64,000 nucleotides of DNA from Ancistrus triradiatus (Eukaryota > Chordata > Actinopteri > Siluriformes > Loricariidae), in contig JAJAGP010000249.1 in the NCBI GenBank assembly GCA_025084515.1, positions 434,001 to 498,000 of the forward strand, in the 5' to 3' direction. Every line of letters begins with the position of its first letter. The stretch's first letter is position 1. The notes under the pieces were generated by a model. It ran no database searches. It worked only from the letters and a program-made list of their open reading frames with translations, and had not been told where the DNA came from. The position numbers and the translations under genes are program-made. Below, piece by piece: positions 1 through 12,123 of this stretch.

Positions 1-2499
1 GGTATTTCTCTATCTTCAAACAGGTTTGTCAGTTTGGGTATAAGCAAACACTTATCATTTTCAGCTGATGAGAAAGCTCCCAAACTGGCAACCCCTAAAT
101 CAAAGTACAACGGAATGGGAGATGAAAATCCCTCCAGACTAAAGAATAATGCAGAAGGATCATACACTTAACACTGTCAGAATAGTACACACTGTTGTAA
201 CTATGGCAACATAGACAGTACTATTTTGTGCTGCTCACCAATAACAGTCCATTTATGGCATTATATAGCAGTACTATATAAGAACACCCTGTTTACACAA
301 TAAGGTGGTTTGCATAGGTCTGTCCTTCCTGTCAAGAGAAGACACGTTGTGATTTGGAAGATAGATGCAAGTAAAGGAGCCATGAAACTACTACTAGAGC
401 TACCACACAGGGTCTGCCTATGAAACTGGCTGAGAAAAAGAGCATAAAGGTAATTGTTGGGGTCGATCATTGAGATATACACTTGCATTGAGAAATATTT
501 CACCCCCTCCTTCCTAAAAGGTATACTTTCTAAAAGGTATTATGGTCATATAATCTGACCATAATAAAAAACAAACTCATCCTCCAAAGACGAATTACTT
601 TAAAAGAATGATTTGTTTATGAATAAGACACCATGCATGTGTAATATTAGGTGACTAAATTGTAAGTCATTGATATAATTGTATTGTTAATGATACACAT
701 AAACATAATGTGGCTACAAAATAAGAAGCAAAGAAGCAAATTAGGCTTTCACATACAGTCAGGCATGTTTGATGCTGTCCAAGAAGTTTTTAACTTCCCT
801 ACAATGCTCCTAATGTCGTCTCTAGGAACGTTTAAGGTCTAGGATATATTGTTGTACTCACTGCCCATTTGGTGCAATGGCATGATCTCCTCTTTTCAGG
901 TTTTGTGACAGCTCCTTAGTCTTCACCAGAACACATCTCTGTGTGGTGTTTATATAAACACCTCACAGCTGAAAATAATAAGGGCCGATATCGACTTGGG
1001 TTAGTCATGTTTTAACCCAACTCCATGTGAAACAGACGAGCAGTAGGTTTAAAAAGCAGCATATTATAATCATATAGGGCTTGAATATTTGAAACATGGT
1101 AGTATTAATAAAATATCCTGCTACTGTAAAATGCTACTTCATTCATTTTCTTTGTCCATTTGCTGTATCATTCAACTGATAAATACTTCATGCCGAGCAC
1201 TTCATTCTAGCTCCCCTGAAAGTATAAATTTACAAATCTCAAATATTCTTTGAAGGACTGAATATTTCTGATTGCAAGTGTCTGTATCAAGGTTGGCATA
1301 AATAACAAGCACAGTTTAGACAGCTTTAGCAGCATGTTTCATATTGTTAGTGGTACAACCGTTCAATCCTGATGTCCGTTCAAACTCCTGGAATGTGTGG
1401 CATGGCAGAACTACTGTGCTTTGCTGTTGAGTTTTCCGTAAGTGATCGGTTAACTTCATCAGGTAAATCAACCACACACATCTCTAGCTGTAACTCCATC
1501 TTTTTCATGTCTATATACATACTGTTCTAGCAATAGATCAATTTTGTTTAGGTAACTTATTGTGTTTTAAATGTTGCATTGAAAAATTTTTCTTGGTTAT
1601 TGTAACCTGTTGCATAACCTGTTGCTACCTATTAGAGGTTTACAGTTGATTTTTAACTCTTGGAATATCTTGTTTTAGAGAAATTTCTTGATAGCTGTCA
1701 CTATGACTACCTGTACATAAAAGTTTCAAGAAAAAAAAATGATAAGAACCAACCATTTAAGGCACCCTTAAATAGTACCCAACTAATAAACATAAACAAA
1801 AAAGCACTGAATAAACATTTCCCATTATAATGGTTTACTTGAATGTAGACTACAGTACCGACACTAGATAAAGAACCATGAGCATAAAAGTTTCTATAAG
1901 GGATGATTACATCACCTTCCCATGTTAACAGCAGCATTAAAAATATTTAAAGAAGATCAAGTTTATATTTTAACTTTTAAAAGTAATAAATCTGATTTTG
2001 TGTGAGTCTGTTCTCAGAGATCACCCCATCAGTGTTCTACAGACCTCAGATGCATATTATCGTGCTAAATAGTCTGTGTCAAAAGAGAACCTCAGAGGAT
2101 AAAGTTAACATCACCTTTTTAAAGTCATAAATGTGGTTCTGTGCGACGATCAGTTCTTAGAAACCACCAGACCTCAGACTCATAAAGCAGACATGTCTGA
2201 AACTGCAAATAAACTAACTTAATTCCAAGTATCACCACAGAACACCGCTACAATAAGATACTGTGGCTTACTATTAGGTTGTTTAGTGTGTACTGTGATA
2301 AAAGCAAAAAAAGAAAGAAAAAGAAAAGCGTCACATTTTACCATTTTATCTTATTGTTGCGTGAAATGTAAAGCCACCTGGTTTGAGTCCAGGCCAGTAA
2401 GCATGTGGTGAAGGCTTACTGCTAGGCTCTTCAATATTGTGCAGTCACCTGTGTTGTGAAAGCATGGGAGATGATAGAGAGGGACAAGCAGGTACCCAC
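1..2499 (-). other. stxbp5l: 5' part of stxbp5l intron 1 (no exon seen)
   Basis: This stretch lies immediately 3' of the stxbp5l exon 1 donor on the minus strand, so it should be the beginning of intron 1. I see no coding exon, RNA gene or clear transposon in it. Its only visible structure is an imperfect, diverged duplication: about 1975-2060 resembles about 2115-2195, sharing 'cagacctcag' and a 'taaat.tg.ttttgtg'-like block. The remaining stxbp5l exons must lie to the left of the window. Confidence 0.6.
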
Positions 2500-2667
2500 C
2501 TTACAGATGTGAAAGTGCTCGGCATTGAGGCTCTCCTGGATGTCCAGCTCGCGTGGAGTGGCTCCTGCAGTAGGAGTTCCAGCCGCGCTACCACACGACA
2601 TAGATCCGCCAACACTGGCCGGAGACGACGTGGTCAGACCGTCCAGCACCTTCCGGAACTTCTTCAT
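2500..2667 (-). CDS. stxbp5l: stxbp5l (tomosyn-2) coding exon 1
   Basis: First coding exon of a tomosyn, a large cytosolic protein with N-terminal WD40 propellers and a C-terminal R-SNARE-like motif; it binds syntaxin and restrains SNARE-driven vesicle fusion. Seen directly: an ATG at 2667 with A at -3, then 56 codons opening MKKFRKVLDGLT and ending EHFHICK, followed at once by a splice donor (AAG|GTGGGT, GT at 2499-2498), phase 0. The tomosyn hallmarks are the RKVLDGL start, a Ser/Gly/Ala/Thr-rich low-complexity linker (residues 13-38), and the IQESLNAEHFHICK block, which corresponds to IQETL.SE.FQICK just before the first WD40 repeat. I choose STXBP5L over STXBP5 because of the MKKF start and because gtf2e1 is the neighbour, as in human. 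The linker is shorter than in mammals. No WD40 exon is in the window. Confidence 0.85.
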
Positions 2668-3222
2668 GTTTTTCTATTTCTTCGATGCGGTCAGCGTTTG
2701 TTAACGGAGTGCTCTGGAAATCTCGCCGCAGCAGCGATTACAGCGGCATAGAGGAGGCAGCACTGTGCACAACAAACCCTCCCCTCCTTCAGATAACTGA
2801 GAGACTGCTGAGCTTCCTCTCGCCCTTCTACAGCATCTATTAAGTGCAATTCAAAAAGTCACTGAGGCTGCTCATCTTCCAAAGAATAACACGACAGTTG
2901 AGAGACGGTAGACGCATTGAGCGTGGCTAAATAACACTGAGAAACTTCATGTTACTGATGCAAGATGAACATCACAACCAGCCAACCATGGTGGAGGCTT
3001 GAACAAAAACGCGTTTATTTATATTGCAGCACGTGCAAAGCGACTCGGTAATGGAGCTCACCCAGACTGGCACCGCGCAGAAGAGAAGCAGCGCTTCCCT
3101 CAGCTTCTAAACTCAGCAACGAGCGAGCTGACGGACTTCTAAAGACAACTACAAGAAGTCAACTGAGAAAGTAGATATGGAAACATTTATCGTTCGAGTC
3201 TCTCCCTGTCCTGTCGCGCGCT

Positions 3223-3224
<2 letters not shown>
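2668..3224 (-). promoter_or_regulatory. stxbp5l: stxbp5l 5' UTR and promoter flank, CpG-enriched
   Basis: This sequence is upstream of the stxbp5l ATG on the minus strand. Together with exon 1 it has visibly more CpG than the surrounding DNA (for example around 2580-2730, 3010-3070 and 3200-3225), as expected for the promoter of a neuronal gene. A CACGTG E-box lies near 3031. No TATA box is obvious on the minus strand. The transcription start cannot be placed from sequence alone. Confidence 0.45.

Positions 3225-3278
<54 letters not shown>
3225..3278. repeat. (AG)27 microsatellite
   Basis: An uninterrupted AG dinucleotide run of 54 bases. It sits between the stxbp5l 5' flank and the candidate plus-strand promoter. 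Such GA tracts can bind GAGA-type factors and are often length-polymorphic. Confidence 0.97.
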
Positions 3279-3280
<2 letters not shown>

Positions 3281-3335
3281 AATCAGCTGTCAGATTATGA
3301 TATAAAAGCAAACCATCTCTCTTCTGTTATTAAAG
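3279..3335 (+). promoter_or_regulatory. Candidate divergent core promoter (CCAAT + TATA)
   Basis: CCAAT is at 3279-3283 and TATAAAAG at 3301-3308 on the plus strand, directly after the GA tract. A start site about 25-30 bases after the TATA box would fall near 3330, just before an ATG at 3351. The CCAAT-TATA spacing (about 20 bases) is shorter than usual. This is a sequence-pattern call only; a chance match is possible in AT-rich DNA. Confidence 0.35.
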
Positions 3336-3350
3336 CAGCGGAGAACTATA

Positions 3351-3566
3351 ATGTACTACAGTACACTGTTGTTTGCGATTTCTACGTATTTTACGCATAG
3401 CTCTTACGCACTGCGTGTGCGGACACGAGTAAAAATCCTTCACAACATAATTCTTTTGTCTTCGTGTAAAAGACGACAGTCAGTAAGGCTGAGAGTTGAC
3501 TCTCTAAATGTATTTCACACTTCCATAAGCCTTGGGTGGCACAACGCTGCAGCAATCCGAAAACAG
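3351..3566 (+). CDS. Candidate first exon of an unrecognised divergent gene
   Basis: An ATG 43 bases after a TATA box opens 72 codons that end exactly in phase 0 at a strong donor sequence (ACAG|GTGAGC, GT at 3567-3568). The reading frame continues to a stop only 14 codons later, so a splice is plausible. The product would start with a hydrophobic stretch (MYYSTLLFAISTYF...) resembling a short signal peptide cut near SSYA, followed by an Arg/Lys-rich segment with a KRR site around residue 40-42. I do not recognise the family. It could be a small secreted precursor, a noncoding divergent transcript, or chance. No matching second exon was identified. Confidence 0.25.
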
Positions 3567-4484
3567 GTGAGCTGTTGCCAGATTGATTCGCTTTCCAATC
3601 ACGTATAACATTTATAGGCTTGCAGGCATTTGACAGATGTTCTTTCCCTGAGTGTCACAAAAAGTGCTTGATCATCTAAAAGAACTAGAGCCACTCGTTG
3701 GCATAGGTGGTACAGGCTTAGCACATGTATGCAGATGATGAAATTATCTGAAAATATGAAGAAATCTAATTAAAATTTGTTTGTGATTGTTGGCCAAAAG
3801 TCTTAGACCACTAGTGAAAATACTTGTGTTTTCTATTAAAACATTTTTTTTAAATGTTTTGACTGTAGAGATATCCGTCATTTACATTCTGTGAAACAGG
3901 ACATTGAGCAAAATGGACGTTGCCCACACATTACCATAGTCACATTCTGTTTTTAGGTTAGCTAATTAAAAAAAGTGCATGCAAACGATACGTAAATGCA
4001 TCAGAGATGCCTCATGAAACACAACTGTTATACACAGTATGTGGATAAGTCAAGTTCATGTATTCACTGCGTTATGTAGCCAGGTAGGATAGACTGCTGT
4101 GCACTGAGTCCATGCAGCATGCACAAACCAAGCTAGTGTTATATCTAAAAGTGCATGACTGAAGTTAAAAATGAGTGATCAAACTGGAGACAAAATACAG
4201 ACACAACCAGCCTCACTGTCTACGTAGTTAGATTTAATTGCTCGCTCACACTTACTTACTCATGCATAGAGGTTGTTTAGCCTTGAAATGTTGGGTGCTC
4301 AAAAGACGGCAATGTCTGACTATGTTGGAAATCAGTTCCCAATAAAGACAGCTCAACACCTAACCTGTTTTACCATCTGCAAACTAACCACTTTGCAGAA
4401 TATGAAGATTATGACAAACTATGTCGATCAAATGCACGTTTATGTTTACGTTTATTCATTTATTTAACGTCGCTATCAGCATCA
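3567..4484. other. No gene seen; possible short Tc1 end fragment
   Basis: AT-rich sequence without a convincing exon. A short segment near 3793-3815 (ggccaaaagtcttagacca) looks like a terminal fragment of a Tc1-type element, but no partner end was found. Nothing else is supportable. Confidence 0.4.
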
Positions 4485-4675
4485 GTGGTCATGTTCAGCG
4501 ACACACACAAGGTTACATCCATACACAAGGTTATCTCAAGACAAGTCACTCATACACTCAAGTCAATGCCAATTTAGTGTAGTCAATTAACCCAACATAC
4601 ATGTCTTTGGACTGTGGGAGGAAACCGGAGTACCCAGAGTAAACCCAGGCGGACATGGGGAGCAAATGCACTGTC
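4485..4675 (-). mobile_element. SINE-like repeat fragment
   Basis: Read on the minus strand, this carries the block typical of a very abundant fish repeat: 'tttcctcccacagtcc' and 'aaagacatg', then a spacer, then the ending 'actgatgctgatagcgacg' followed by 'taaataaatgaat'. The tRNA-like head is missing. Related copies are at 9035, 29257, 31735, 37644, 39620, 42049, 56265 and 63555. Confidence 0.7.
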
Positions 4676-5634
4676 AAGGACAAGTATCACTCAGATGTTT
4701 TGCTTGACCATTAATCTGTTGTGGCAAAATGTGAAACATTCTGCAGTTTATGCACTATGGTTTTTACTTAAATGCATCATTTTTAAGCAAATAAATAAAT
4801 CCTGTTTTCCTTACATTTAAATTTCCTTCAGTGTTATTTCAGTGTATGTCATTAGTAAGCAACAACTATTAACAGTAACAAACTAGTACAGACTTTTACT
4901 AACGTTTTTTGAAGGTTACAAATTATTGACTAATTATTGATATGCATAAAATCACAGGAAATAATGAGATATCATTTTTCTGGTGTTCCAGGAAAAATGC
5001 TTTTTCTATTTCATCCTACTACAGTCGTCGCAGTTGAGAGAAAAACAGAGATTTTGACAACACATGTTTAAGATGTGATTGGTGCAAGCAGAAAGATGGT
5101 GACACAGAAAACAACATAAAGTACAGAACACGATAAGGCAGAAGGACGGCCGTTCACCACTCAATCCATACAAAGCCAGTGGTTGGCACTATGGAGGAGT
5201 GATGACATCATGATTGGTGCTATGTGTGGGTGCGACCTGCTGAGACTGAGCCTTGAGGATGTGGATTGCATAAGAGCTTACATCATCGGCTACCAAAGCC
5301 ATCCGTGTGGATTACTAACAGCCAAGTCAGAAACATGTGGAGCGCTTTTTCTCTCATTGTATGTCATCTAGGAAGTGAGCCAGAACGATTTGAAAGAAAC
5401 ACAGCTACAGACCTAAGCACATTAAACAAGCATTACTAAAATGGGAAATATAGAATAAATAGTATAGTTTATAGAAAAACATGGTTCATACAACACCATG
5501 TACCCTGAGCTTTACATAACTTGTGGTCTATAGAATAGAATATAGAAGACAGTGGTCGTCCTTTATTATCTCTTTTTGCATAGGTAGTATCACACCAATG
5601 AAGCCAGTTCTATCAATTTCCGTCTTGTTAAATA
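4676..5634. other. No gene seen
   Basis: Nothing recognised. Small open frames (for example 5183-5371) have no splice or homology support. The next transposon is inserted at a TA at 5633-5634. Confidence 0.5.
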
Positions 5635-7183
5635 CAACCCCAAATCAGAAAAAGTTGGGATGGTATGGAAAATGCAAATAAAAATATATACAGTGTTTCG
5701 TACATTTCCTTTGACTTTTATTTCATTGCAGACAGTATGAACCCAAGAAATTATAGGTTTTTCCTTGTCAACTTCATTTTCAGATGTTAATAAACATCCA
5801 TTCCTGCATTTCAGGCCTGCAAGACATTCCAAAAAAGTTGTGACAGGGGCAATTTAGGGCTAGTAATGAGGCAAAAAAAAAACTTAATAATGATGTTATT
5901 TCAAACAGGTAATGTTATCAGGTGATTATAATCATGATTTGGTACAAAAGCAGTATCCACGAAAGGCTGAGTCTTTGAGGAGTAAAGATGGGCAGAGGAT
6001 CTCCAGTTCATCAACAAATGTGTAAGAAAATTATTGTAATGTTTATAGACAATGTTCCTCAAATACATTTTGGAAGAGATTTACATATTTCTCCCTATAC
6101 AGTGCATGGTATCACTAAACAATTCAAGAAATCTGGCAGAATTTCAGTGCGTAAAGGGCAACGGCGCAAACCTAAACTGAAGAGGAATGGACTCCAATCC
6201 CTCAGACGGCACTACATCAAGAACCGGCATTCATCAATAGCTGATAGAACCACTTGGGCAAGGAATTACTTTATCAAATCTTTATCAAGCACTACTATAC
6301 AGAGTTACATTCACAAATGTCAATTAAAACTTTACTGCGCAAAAAAGAAGCTTTATGTTAACCATGTCCAGAAGTGGCGTTGACTTCTCTGGGCTCGGAG
6401 GGGCCATCACACAGTGAAAACATGTGTTGTGGTCAGACCAATCAGTATTCCAGATATTTTTTTGGAAGAAATAGATGCCGTGTGCTTCGAAGCAAAGCTA
6501 AAAAGGGCCATCCAAACTGCTATCAGCAGCAAGTCAGGCTCTGTTATGGTATGGAGTTGTGGAGTCAGTGCCCATGGCATGGGTAGTTTACATGGCAGCA
6601 TTAATTCAGAAAAGTACACTGAGATTTTAGAGCAACATCAGCTACCTTCAAGACAACATCTTTTCCAGGGACGCCTGTGCATTTTTCTACAATGTAAAGC
6701 AAGTCAAATCAGAAAACGTTAGGATTGAGATATGTAAATCCCTTCCAGTCTTTCTTTAAGGAACATTGTTTTTAAACATTACAATTTTTTTTTACACATT
6801 TGTTGATAAACTGGAGATCCTCTGCCCATCTTTACTCCTCAAAGGCTCAGCCTTTTGTCGATACTGCTTTTTTATCAAATCATGATTATAATCACCTGTT
6901 GACATTACTTGTTTGAAATCACATTATTATTTTGCTTTTTTAATTAATTACTGTTTGAAATCACATAGCTTGTTTTAGCTTTATTACCTCATTACTAGAC
7001 CTAAATTGTCTCTGTCCCAACTTTTTTTCTAATGTGTTGCAGGTCTGAAATCCAGGAATGGATTTTTATTGACAAATGAAATGAAATTGACCAGAAAAAA
7101 ACTGAAATATCTGCACTGCAACAGGAACACTGCATTTTTTTTGCGTTTTCTATACTGTCCCAACTATTTCTGGTTTGGGGTTG
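5635..7183 (+). mobile_element. Tc1-like fold-back element, copy 1
   Basis: Complete element flanked by TA (5633-5634 and 7184-7185). Ends start 'caaccccaaa' and finish with the complement 'tttggggttg'. The inverted repeats are unusually long: about 5635-6095 pairs with about 6717-7183, so the right arm repeats not only the terminus but also the transposase start region (ATG at 5988) in inverted form. The transposase is cut off at the junction near 6711-6724 and its C-terminal third, including the final catalytic acid, is absent. It therefore cannot move on its own. A second copy with the same junction lies at 35365-36411. Confidence 0.85.
5988..6722 (+). pseudogene. Truncated Tc1 transposase in fold-back copy 1
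   Basis: The N-terminal part (from MGRGSPVHQQ) has a helix-turn-helix-like segment, the KGQRRKPKLKRNGLQSLRRH linker, and the typical Tc1 block RRHYIKNRHSSI...TIQSYIHKC.LKLY.AKKK. The reading frame breaks near 6380 and continues in another frame from about 6414 (CFEAKLKRAIQ...KSGSVMVWSCGVSAHGMGSLHG...EILEQHQLPSRQHLFQGR), the catalytic-domain region around SVMVWGC. It ends at the inverted-repeat junction just where the second aspartate motif (QQDNA in relatives) is expected; the last acidic residue region is gone. At least one frameshift, plus the truncation. Confidence 0.8.
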
Positions 7184-7185
7184 TA

Positions 7186-9034
7186 TATAATTAGTTCATT
7201 TAGGTGTGTTTAAAGCAGTTAAAACTAGACTGAATGTTAGAAGTCCATCACTGTGTGGTTATTTCCCTTTTCTAATGCCCATGAATTATTTCAGCATTTA
7301 ATCACCAGGTTTAGTAGGCATATAAGAGCAGGCAAATTACCAAACTGTGAAATGCAAAAAGTCATCGTGTAGTGAATATAGTTGATGTCTCTCTAAATTG
7401 AAGATGACTGAAATACCACGGGTCTTCATGCAATTTACAGATAAACCCTTGAAATGTCATCTCTCGACCCGTCTCTCATTACCTTGCCACCCCCTTCTCC
7501 ATCCCCCAACCCGAGAAAACAAACAGTAAATACTTTCTGCTGTTCATAAGTCCAAAGCAATGTAGTGATGCAGTCATTGACAACATGATCAATGGACTCT
7601 ATATTTTAAATTATGTCCCCAGGGCTAAAACCACCTGCAGCATACTCTTGCTTATTGAAATTGACTTTCTATCCTTTATCTCCAAATAGGTTTCTACGAT
7701 AAGGTGCCCTCTCTCTGTTAAACACAGATAAGGTTAATTCCTATCTTTATACACCATTCGTTTACATCAGCATTAAGAGATATTCAGTATTGCTCAAAAG
7801 GGAAATATTTAAATGAAAAGATGTACTGTGTAGACAGGGCCTTACTACAATTTCTAATTTATGTATGTCTGTCTATTCTTTTAGACTTATCAACTAAATT
7901 CAGCTTACACCTTTTTCGTTTCCTTCAGGTCAGGCATTTTGTTCAATAATTTGACCCCACTTCCCCAGTAATCCTCCTAAATACCATATGGATCAGTTTC
8001 TTACACTTGATCATTTCCAGATGTGACTCATAACTGTTGTTTATAACTTAAATTAACTTCTTACAGGTAGCACCTGCTGAAGCTTTTAGATGGTCCTGGG
8101 AAGAGGATCTGGGAATTACCATTTGAGAAGGCGTCACATTCTGAATCAGGTTCACTCCATAAGTGCCAGACACAGTTTATTCCAGTGTACGGTGGTCCAC
8201 AACGCTTACTTTACCTCCTTTGCCAAGATGGCAAAAATATTTTCGAATCGAAGTGATGCCCGCGAAAGATGTAAACTGAGAGATGGCTCCTTCCAATTAT
8301 GTCAATATTTTTGGATGCCCCCGAATTTTTGGAGTAATATTTTTGACACACTTAATCAATGGCTCAGTAGCGATGGTAGACCCCAGTAGACCCCAGTTCC
8401 TTAACAGCCCTGTCTGGCATCACCCCTGATTTGTGCTCTCGTGTTACAACGCAACATGTTACTAGGCAGATGTGCCAAACATGTCTTCCCTCCGACACCT
8501 GACTGATGGGTGCAAGAAGCTCTATCATGTATTAAGCTTGAAAGGTTTCTTCCTAAAATGTTCCTTGGTATCCATTCACAAGACCTGGGATGCTATTCTG
8601 AATTTTATTAACAACCTTACTAGAGAATAATACGGTTGAAGTCAGTGAATCAAGAGAGTGATTTCCCACCCCCAGCTACAGTATATTTGGACATTTATAT
8701 ATGTTTACGTTTGTTGTTTACATATGGAAACAACTAATAAAAAGATACGTAAAATACAGTGTAGATCAGTTGTCAGTACAATTTAAAACAAATCTAAAAA
8801 CAAATGTAAAATGTATTAAATTAATTACTTAATTAAATTAAGCAATCATGCTGTTTTTGGTTATCATAGATGCACTATGATACAGTTTTATAAGAAACCG
8901 TTTGCTTTGACAACAAATTCCTCTAGAATCTATATGCACTTCTAATCCATGAGCTAATAAGAATATTTAATTGCAGTGTTATAAGCAACAATAGTATAAA
9001 CAATGATATTAGAACAGTTATTCTATGCAGTGCA
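7186..9034. other. No gene seen
   Basis: No transposon end, exon or RNA gene recognised. An open frame at 8090-8389 (99 codons, plus strand) has no recognisable domain. Possibly older unique intergenic sequence. Confidence 0.5.
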
Positions 9035-9174
9035 GCACACTGGCTCAGGTAAGCACGGTAACCTCACAGCTCCAGCATCCCTAGTTTGATCCCGATCTCG
9101 GGGAGTTTGCATGTCCTCCCTGTGTCTGCGTGGATTTTCTCTGGGTACTCCTGTTTCCTCCCACATTTCAAAGA
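9035..9174 (+). mobile_element. SINE-like repeat fragment
   Basis: Degenerate tRNA-like head (actggctcaggtaagc, B-box-like 'tagtttgatccc') followed by the diagnostic 'gggagtttgcatgtcctcc' and 'tttcctcccacatttc'. The 3' half is missing. Confidence 0.7.
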
Positions 9175-11490
9175 ATCACCAGAATCAGGATTGGTCTAGC
9201 TGGTTTAGACCTCACTGCATCACTAGTAGTAAGGTAGCTGAATGGCACCTTTTCTCCCACACTCTGTTGCTCAGTGGTTGTATTACAACAGAAATCCCCT
9301 TGTTGAATTGATCTGGGAGATGAGGAAAAAGGAGCATAATCCACTTCATTACTCCCATGGGGCAAATAGCAAGCAAGATTATGTGGCTGCCAAGATGACA
9401 CTGCAGGAGAAAGCATGCTATTGTCCTTGCTTGAACCTGGAAAACTAAGGATTAGGGAGCTCGAGCGTTCTTAGCACAAACTTACATTAATGGGTTGTCG
9501 ATGGTTGTTGCATATCATTTATAAATACCCAAAAAACCTAGGTGTGTAAAGACATAAACTTTGTAAAAATTGTAAATTAACGATAATAACTGACTTATGA
9601 GTGAGACATTTGGGGGGAGCTATTAATATTATTATATTAATATAATTTAGCAGATTCCATTATCCAGTGCAATGTACAGAAATGCTTTATGTTCACTCCA
9701 GTACATATATCCTCCAGTGGCATGCAGTCAGATCCTTCTAACAAACAGGTTTATGTAAAATATTATATAAATATTTTTTACATCAATGAAGTAAAAGCAG
9801 AAATATCAAACAACTAAAACGCTACTCCGCATTGTCTTTGTTGCTATAGGACGCAAATCTGAATGAAAGTTGTATCAACCAATAAAAAGCTGCTCATTAG
9901 AATGGCTGCTGTCTATGTGTTTACATGCCAATTCTGATGCTATTTTGAACCGTTTGGTAATGTGAGTCTAATGACAAAGTGACAAACTCTGACCAATCAG
10001 ATTTATGATTTTATCTATGGGGGCTGGCCCATAGCTGTCTAACTTTTCATAGCATACTGAAGAAACAGAAAGACAACAGTCTAGTCAGCAACTTAATTAA
10101 ACATTGGTATAAGGAAAGAAACTGGTATGGTATGATCTGTGATGTATTCCATAGGAAACAAATGTCTATTCATGTTCCTTCAGGGCTCGAGGTTTCTGAA
10201 TCTCAGAATCTCTGTTTTGTGCACAAACAGACTGGGCTGCCCCTGTGTGACACTGTCCTGCTTATAATATCTTATACTATCTTAGTATTACAAGTTAGTG
10301 ATGTATGTTTTAAAAGACAAACAAAAATTAATTACTTTACAGATATGAACATGATTTCTGTTTTTTGGGGGGGTTTTTTCAACTATTTTGCCCAAATTTG
10401 GGTCTGTACAATTCAGACAGACATTCTCTTCTGTGTGAATGATGTGAACTTTTCTGAGGGAGGAGGGCAGTAGGTCATCATGTCTTCGTATAACCCATGG
10501 CTTTTCCAGCTGCCAATGAGTACAACTAATGTTACTTAGGGTACATTTATGTTAAACACCATTGTTGACCTCTCTTTGTGGAATATACACACATTTATAT
10601 CATAAGCATATTGACTGGGATTAAGAATCAATTCCCTAGGCGTCCTGTAAACACACATCATTACGCCCATATATGCATGCCTCAGAGGCCACATAGGACA
10701 ACACTCACAGCTGTTTGAGATGCCCTCAGGTCCACGTTATGCACACTTAATACGCGCATGTAATAGTGTTTTTCTGTGAGAACATGACAGCATACCTACT
10801 TGGCAAAGGAAGCAGAACACGCTGGAAGACTGCCAATGGAATCAGAACATGAGTTTTGCATCCTAAAACAGGGTGTCTAGTTTTTGCACTGGTGATGAGG
10901 GAAACATATTAACCAAAAATGTGATTGCCATACTTGTACACACATGTTGAATTTTCAGTAATTTAAGAAGACAAAATAAAACAATGAAGGCAGAATTTTT
11001 ACATTTTTATTATATCCTAACTTCTGATCCATGTCAGTCTTTGATGCTACCACGGCAACAATCAGCATCATCACTCACATTGAGGAGCATTTGCATTGGC
11101 CATTCACTCAACACAATCCATTGTTCATTACATAAGGCCCCATATTTAATCAAACTGGATTGAATTTTCATAATTACTTTAAAGGTACTTCCCTTTAAAG
11201 TATAGATGATGATGTGTACACATACGTGAAAGAGGAGTTAGTTATTGAACCATAATTGAGTGAAAACAAGTAATGAATTTTGATTAGCAGTTGAACTTTT
11301 TGTAAAGCAAAGAACAGACTGTTTTATCTGCCAATCACTGTCCACAATAGTAATAATTGCTACTTTCACAGTATTTACATTACAATCACACAACTATTCA
11401 TTGTCAATGAACCTCATATTAGCTATGACCATTAAAAACTCCAGCCAGAATATAACTTACAAATATAAAATATAATCAGCTTAACATTTA
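9175..11490. other. No gene seen; small L2-tail remnant near 9645
   Basis: About 9640-9700 reads 'agcagattccattatccag' on the plus strand, a degraded minus-strand version of the L2 LINE/SINE 3' tail. Open frames at 9111-9448 and 10132-10473 have no recognisable domain. The rest is unrecognised. Confidence 0.4.
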
Positions 11491-11492
11491 CT

Positions 11493-11935
11493 TTATGGCC
11501 AAAAGTTTTTAGATATCAGTTCTTAGGTTCTTTGTTATTTCAACCACACTCACTGCTAACAGGTTCAAAAATTATGAAGTATGCTAGCATACACTTTTGA
11601 TGAAAACAGTGGCAACAGAATAAGTTATACTGAAAACCTCATTGGAACTTAGTATGCCATAATAACAGGTTTCAACCTCCCCAATAAGTCAGTTCAACAA
11701 CTTTCTGTCCTGCCCTCTTAAAACAAAGTCCATAAAGGAATGGTTTGCCAACATTGATTGAGAACTTGGCAGACTCACACTGCGCCTTGACTTTAACTCC
11801 ATCAGACACCACTGAGATTAATTGGAATGGCATCTGTGAGTCATGGCATATTGCCCAACATCAGTGCCTGACCTCAAAGTGATGTTCCACATTCTGTAGT
11901 TTTGGATGTGCAGAAACTTTTGTCTATATACAGTG
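11493..11935. mobile_element. Short Tc1-type relic with 'tggccaaaagt' ends
   Basis: Left end 'tatggccaaaagttttt' (about 11493) and right end 'aacttttgtctatata' (about 11919-11934) form degraded inverted termini of a common fish Tc1 family. The interior (for example 'tggtttgccaacattgattg', 'aacatcagtgcctgacctc') resembles the transposase region of that family, but it is internally deleted and carries no usable reading frame. Confidence 0.6.
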
Positions 11936-12123
11936 GTGAAAGTTCTAATTCTCTAGAACCCTCTAGAATTTTCTATGTTTCTGCATAAATATGACCAAAA
12001 ACATCATCAGATTTAAAAGTTCTAAAAGAAGATAAAGAGAACCCAGTTAAACACGCGTGTTTATTCTGTTTTTCCGTCTTGTTGCCATAACAAGACAAAT
12101 TTCCCCTTGTGGGATAATAAAAG
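11936..12123 (+). repeat. Tc1-type inverted-repeat piece, target of the LTR element
   Basis: Positions 11936-12053 match the terminal repeat (beginning 'cagtggtg', with 'gcataaatatgacc' and 'aagagaacccagttaaac') also seen inverted at 16534-18178, 38028-38305 and 46740-46925. The segment after it, 'aatttccccttgtggg', followed by the sequence right of the LTR element at 15001, resembles another fish interspersed repeat, so the LTR element probably landed in older repeat DNA. Confidence 0.55.
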
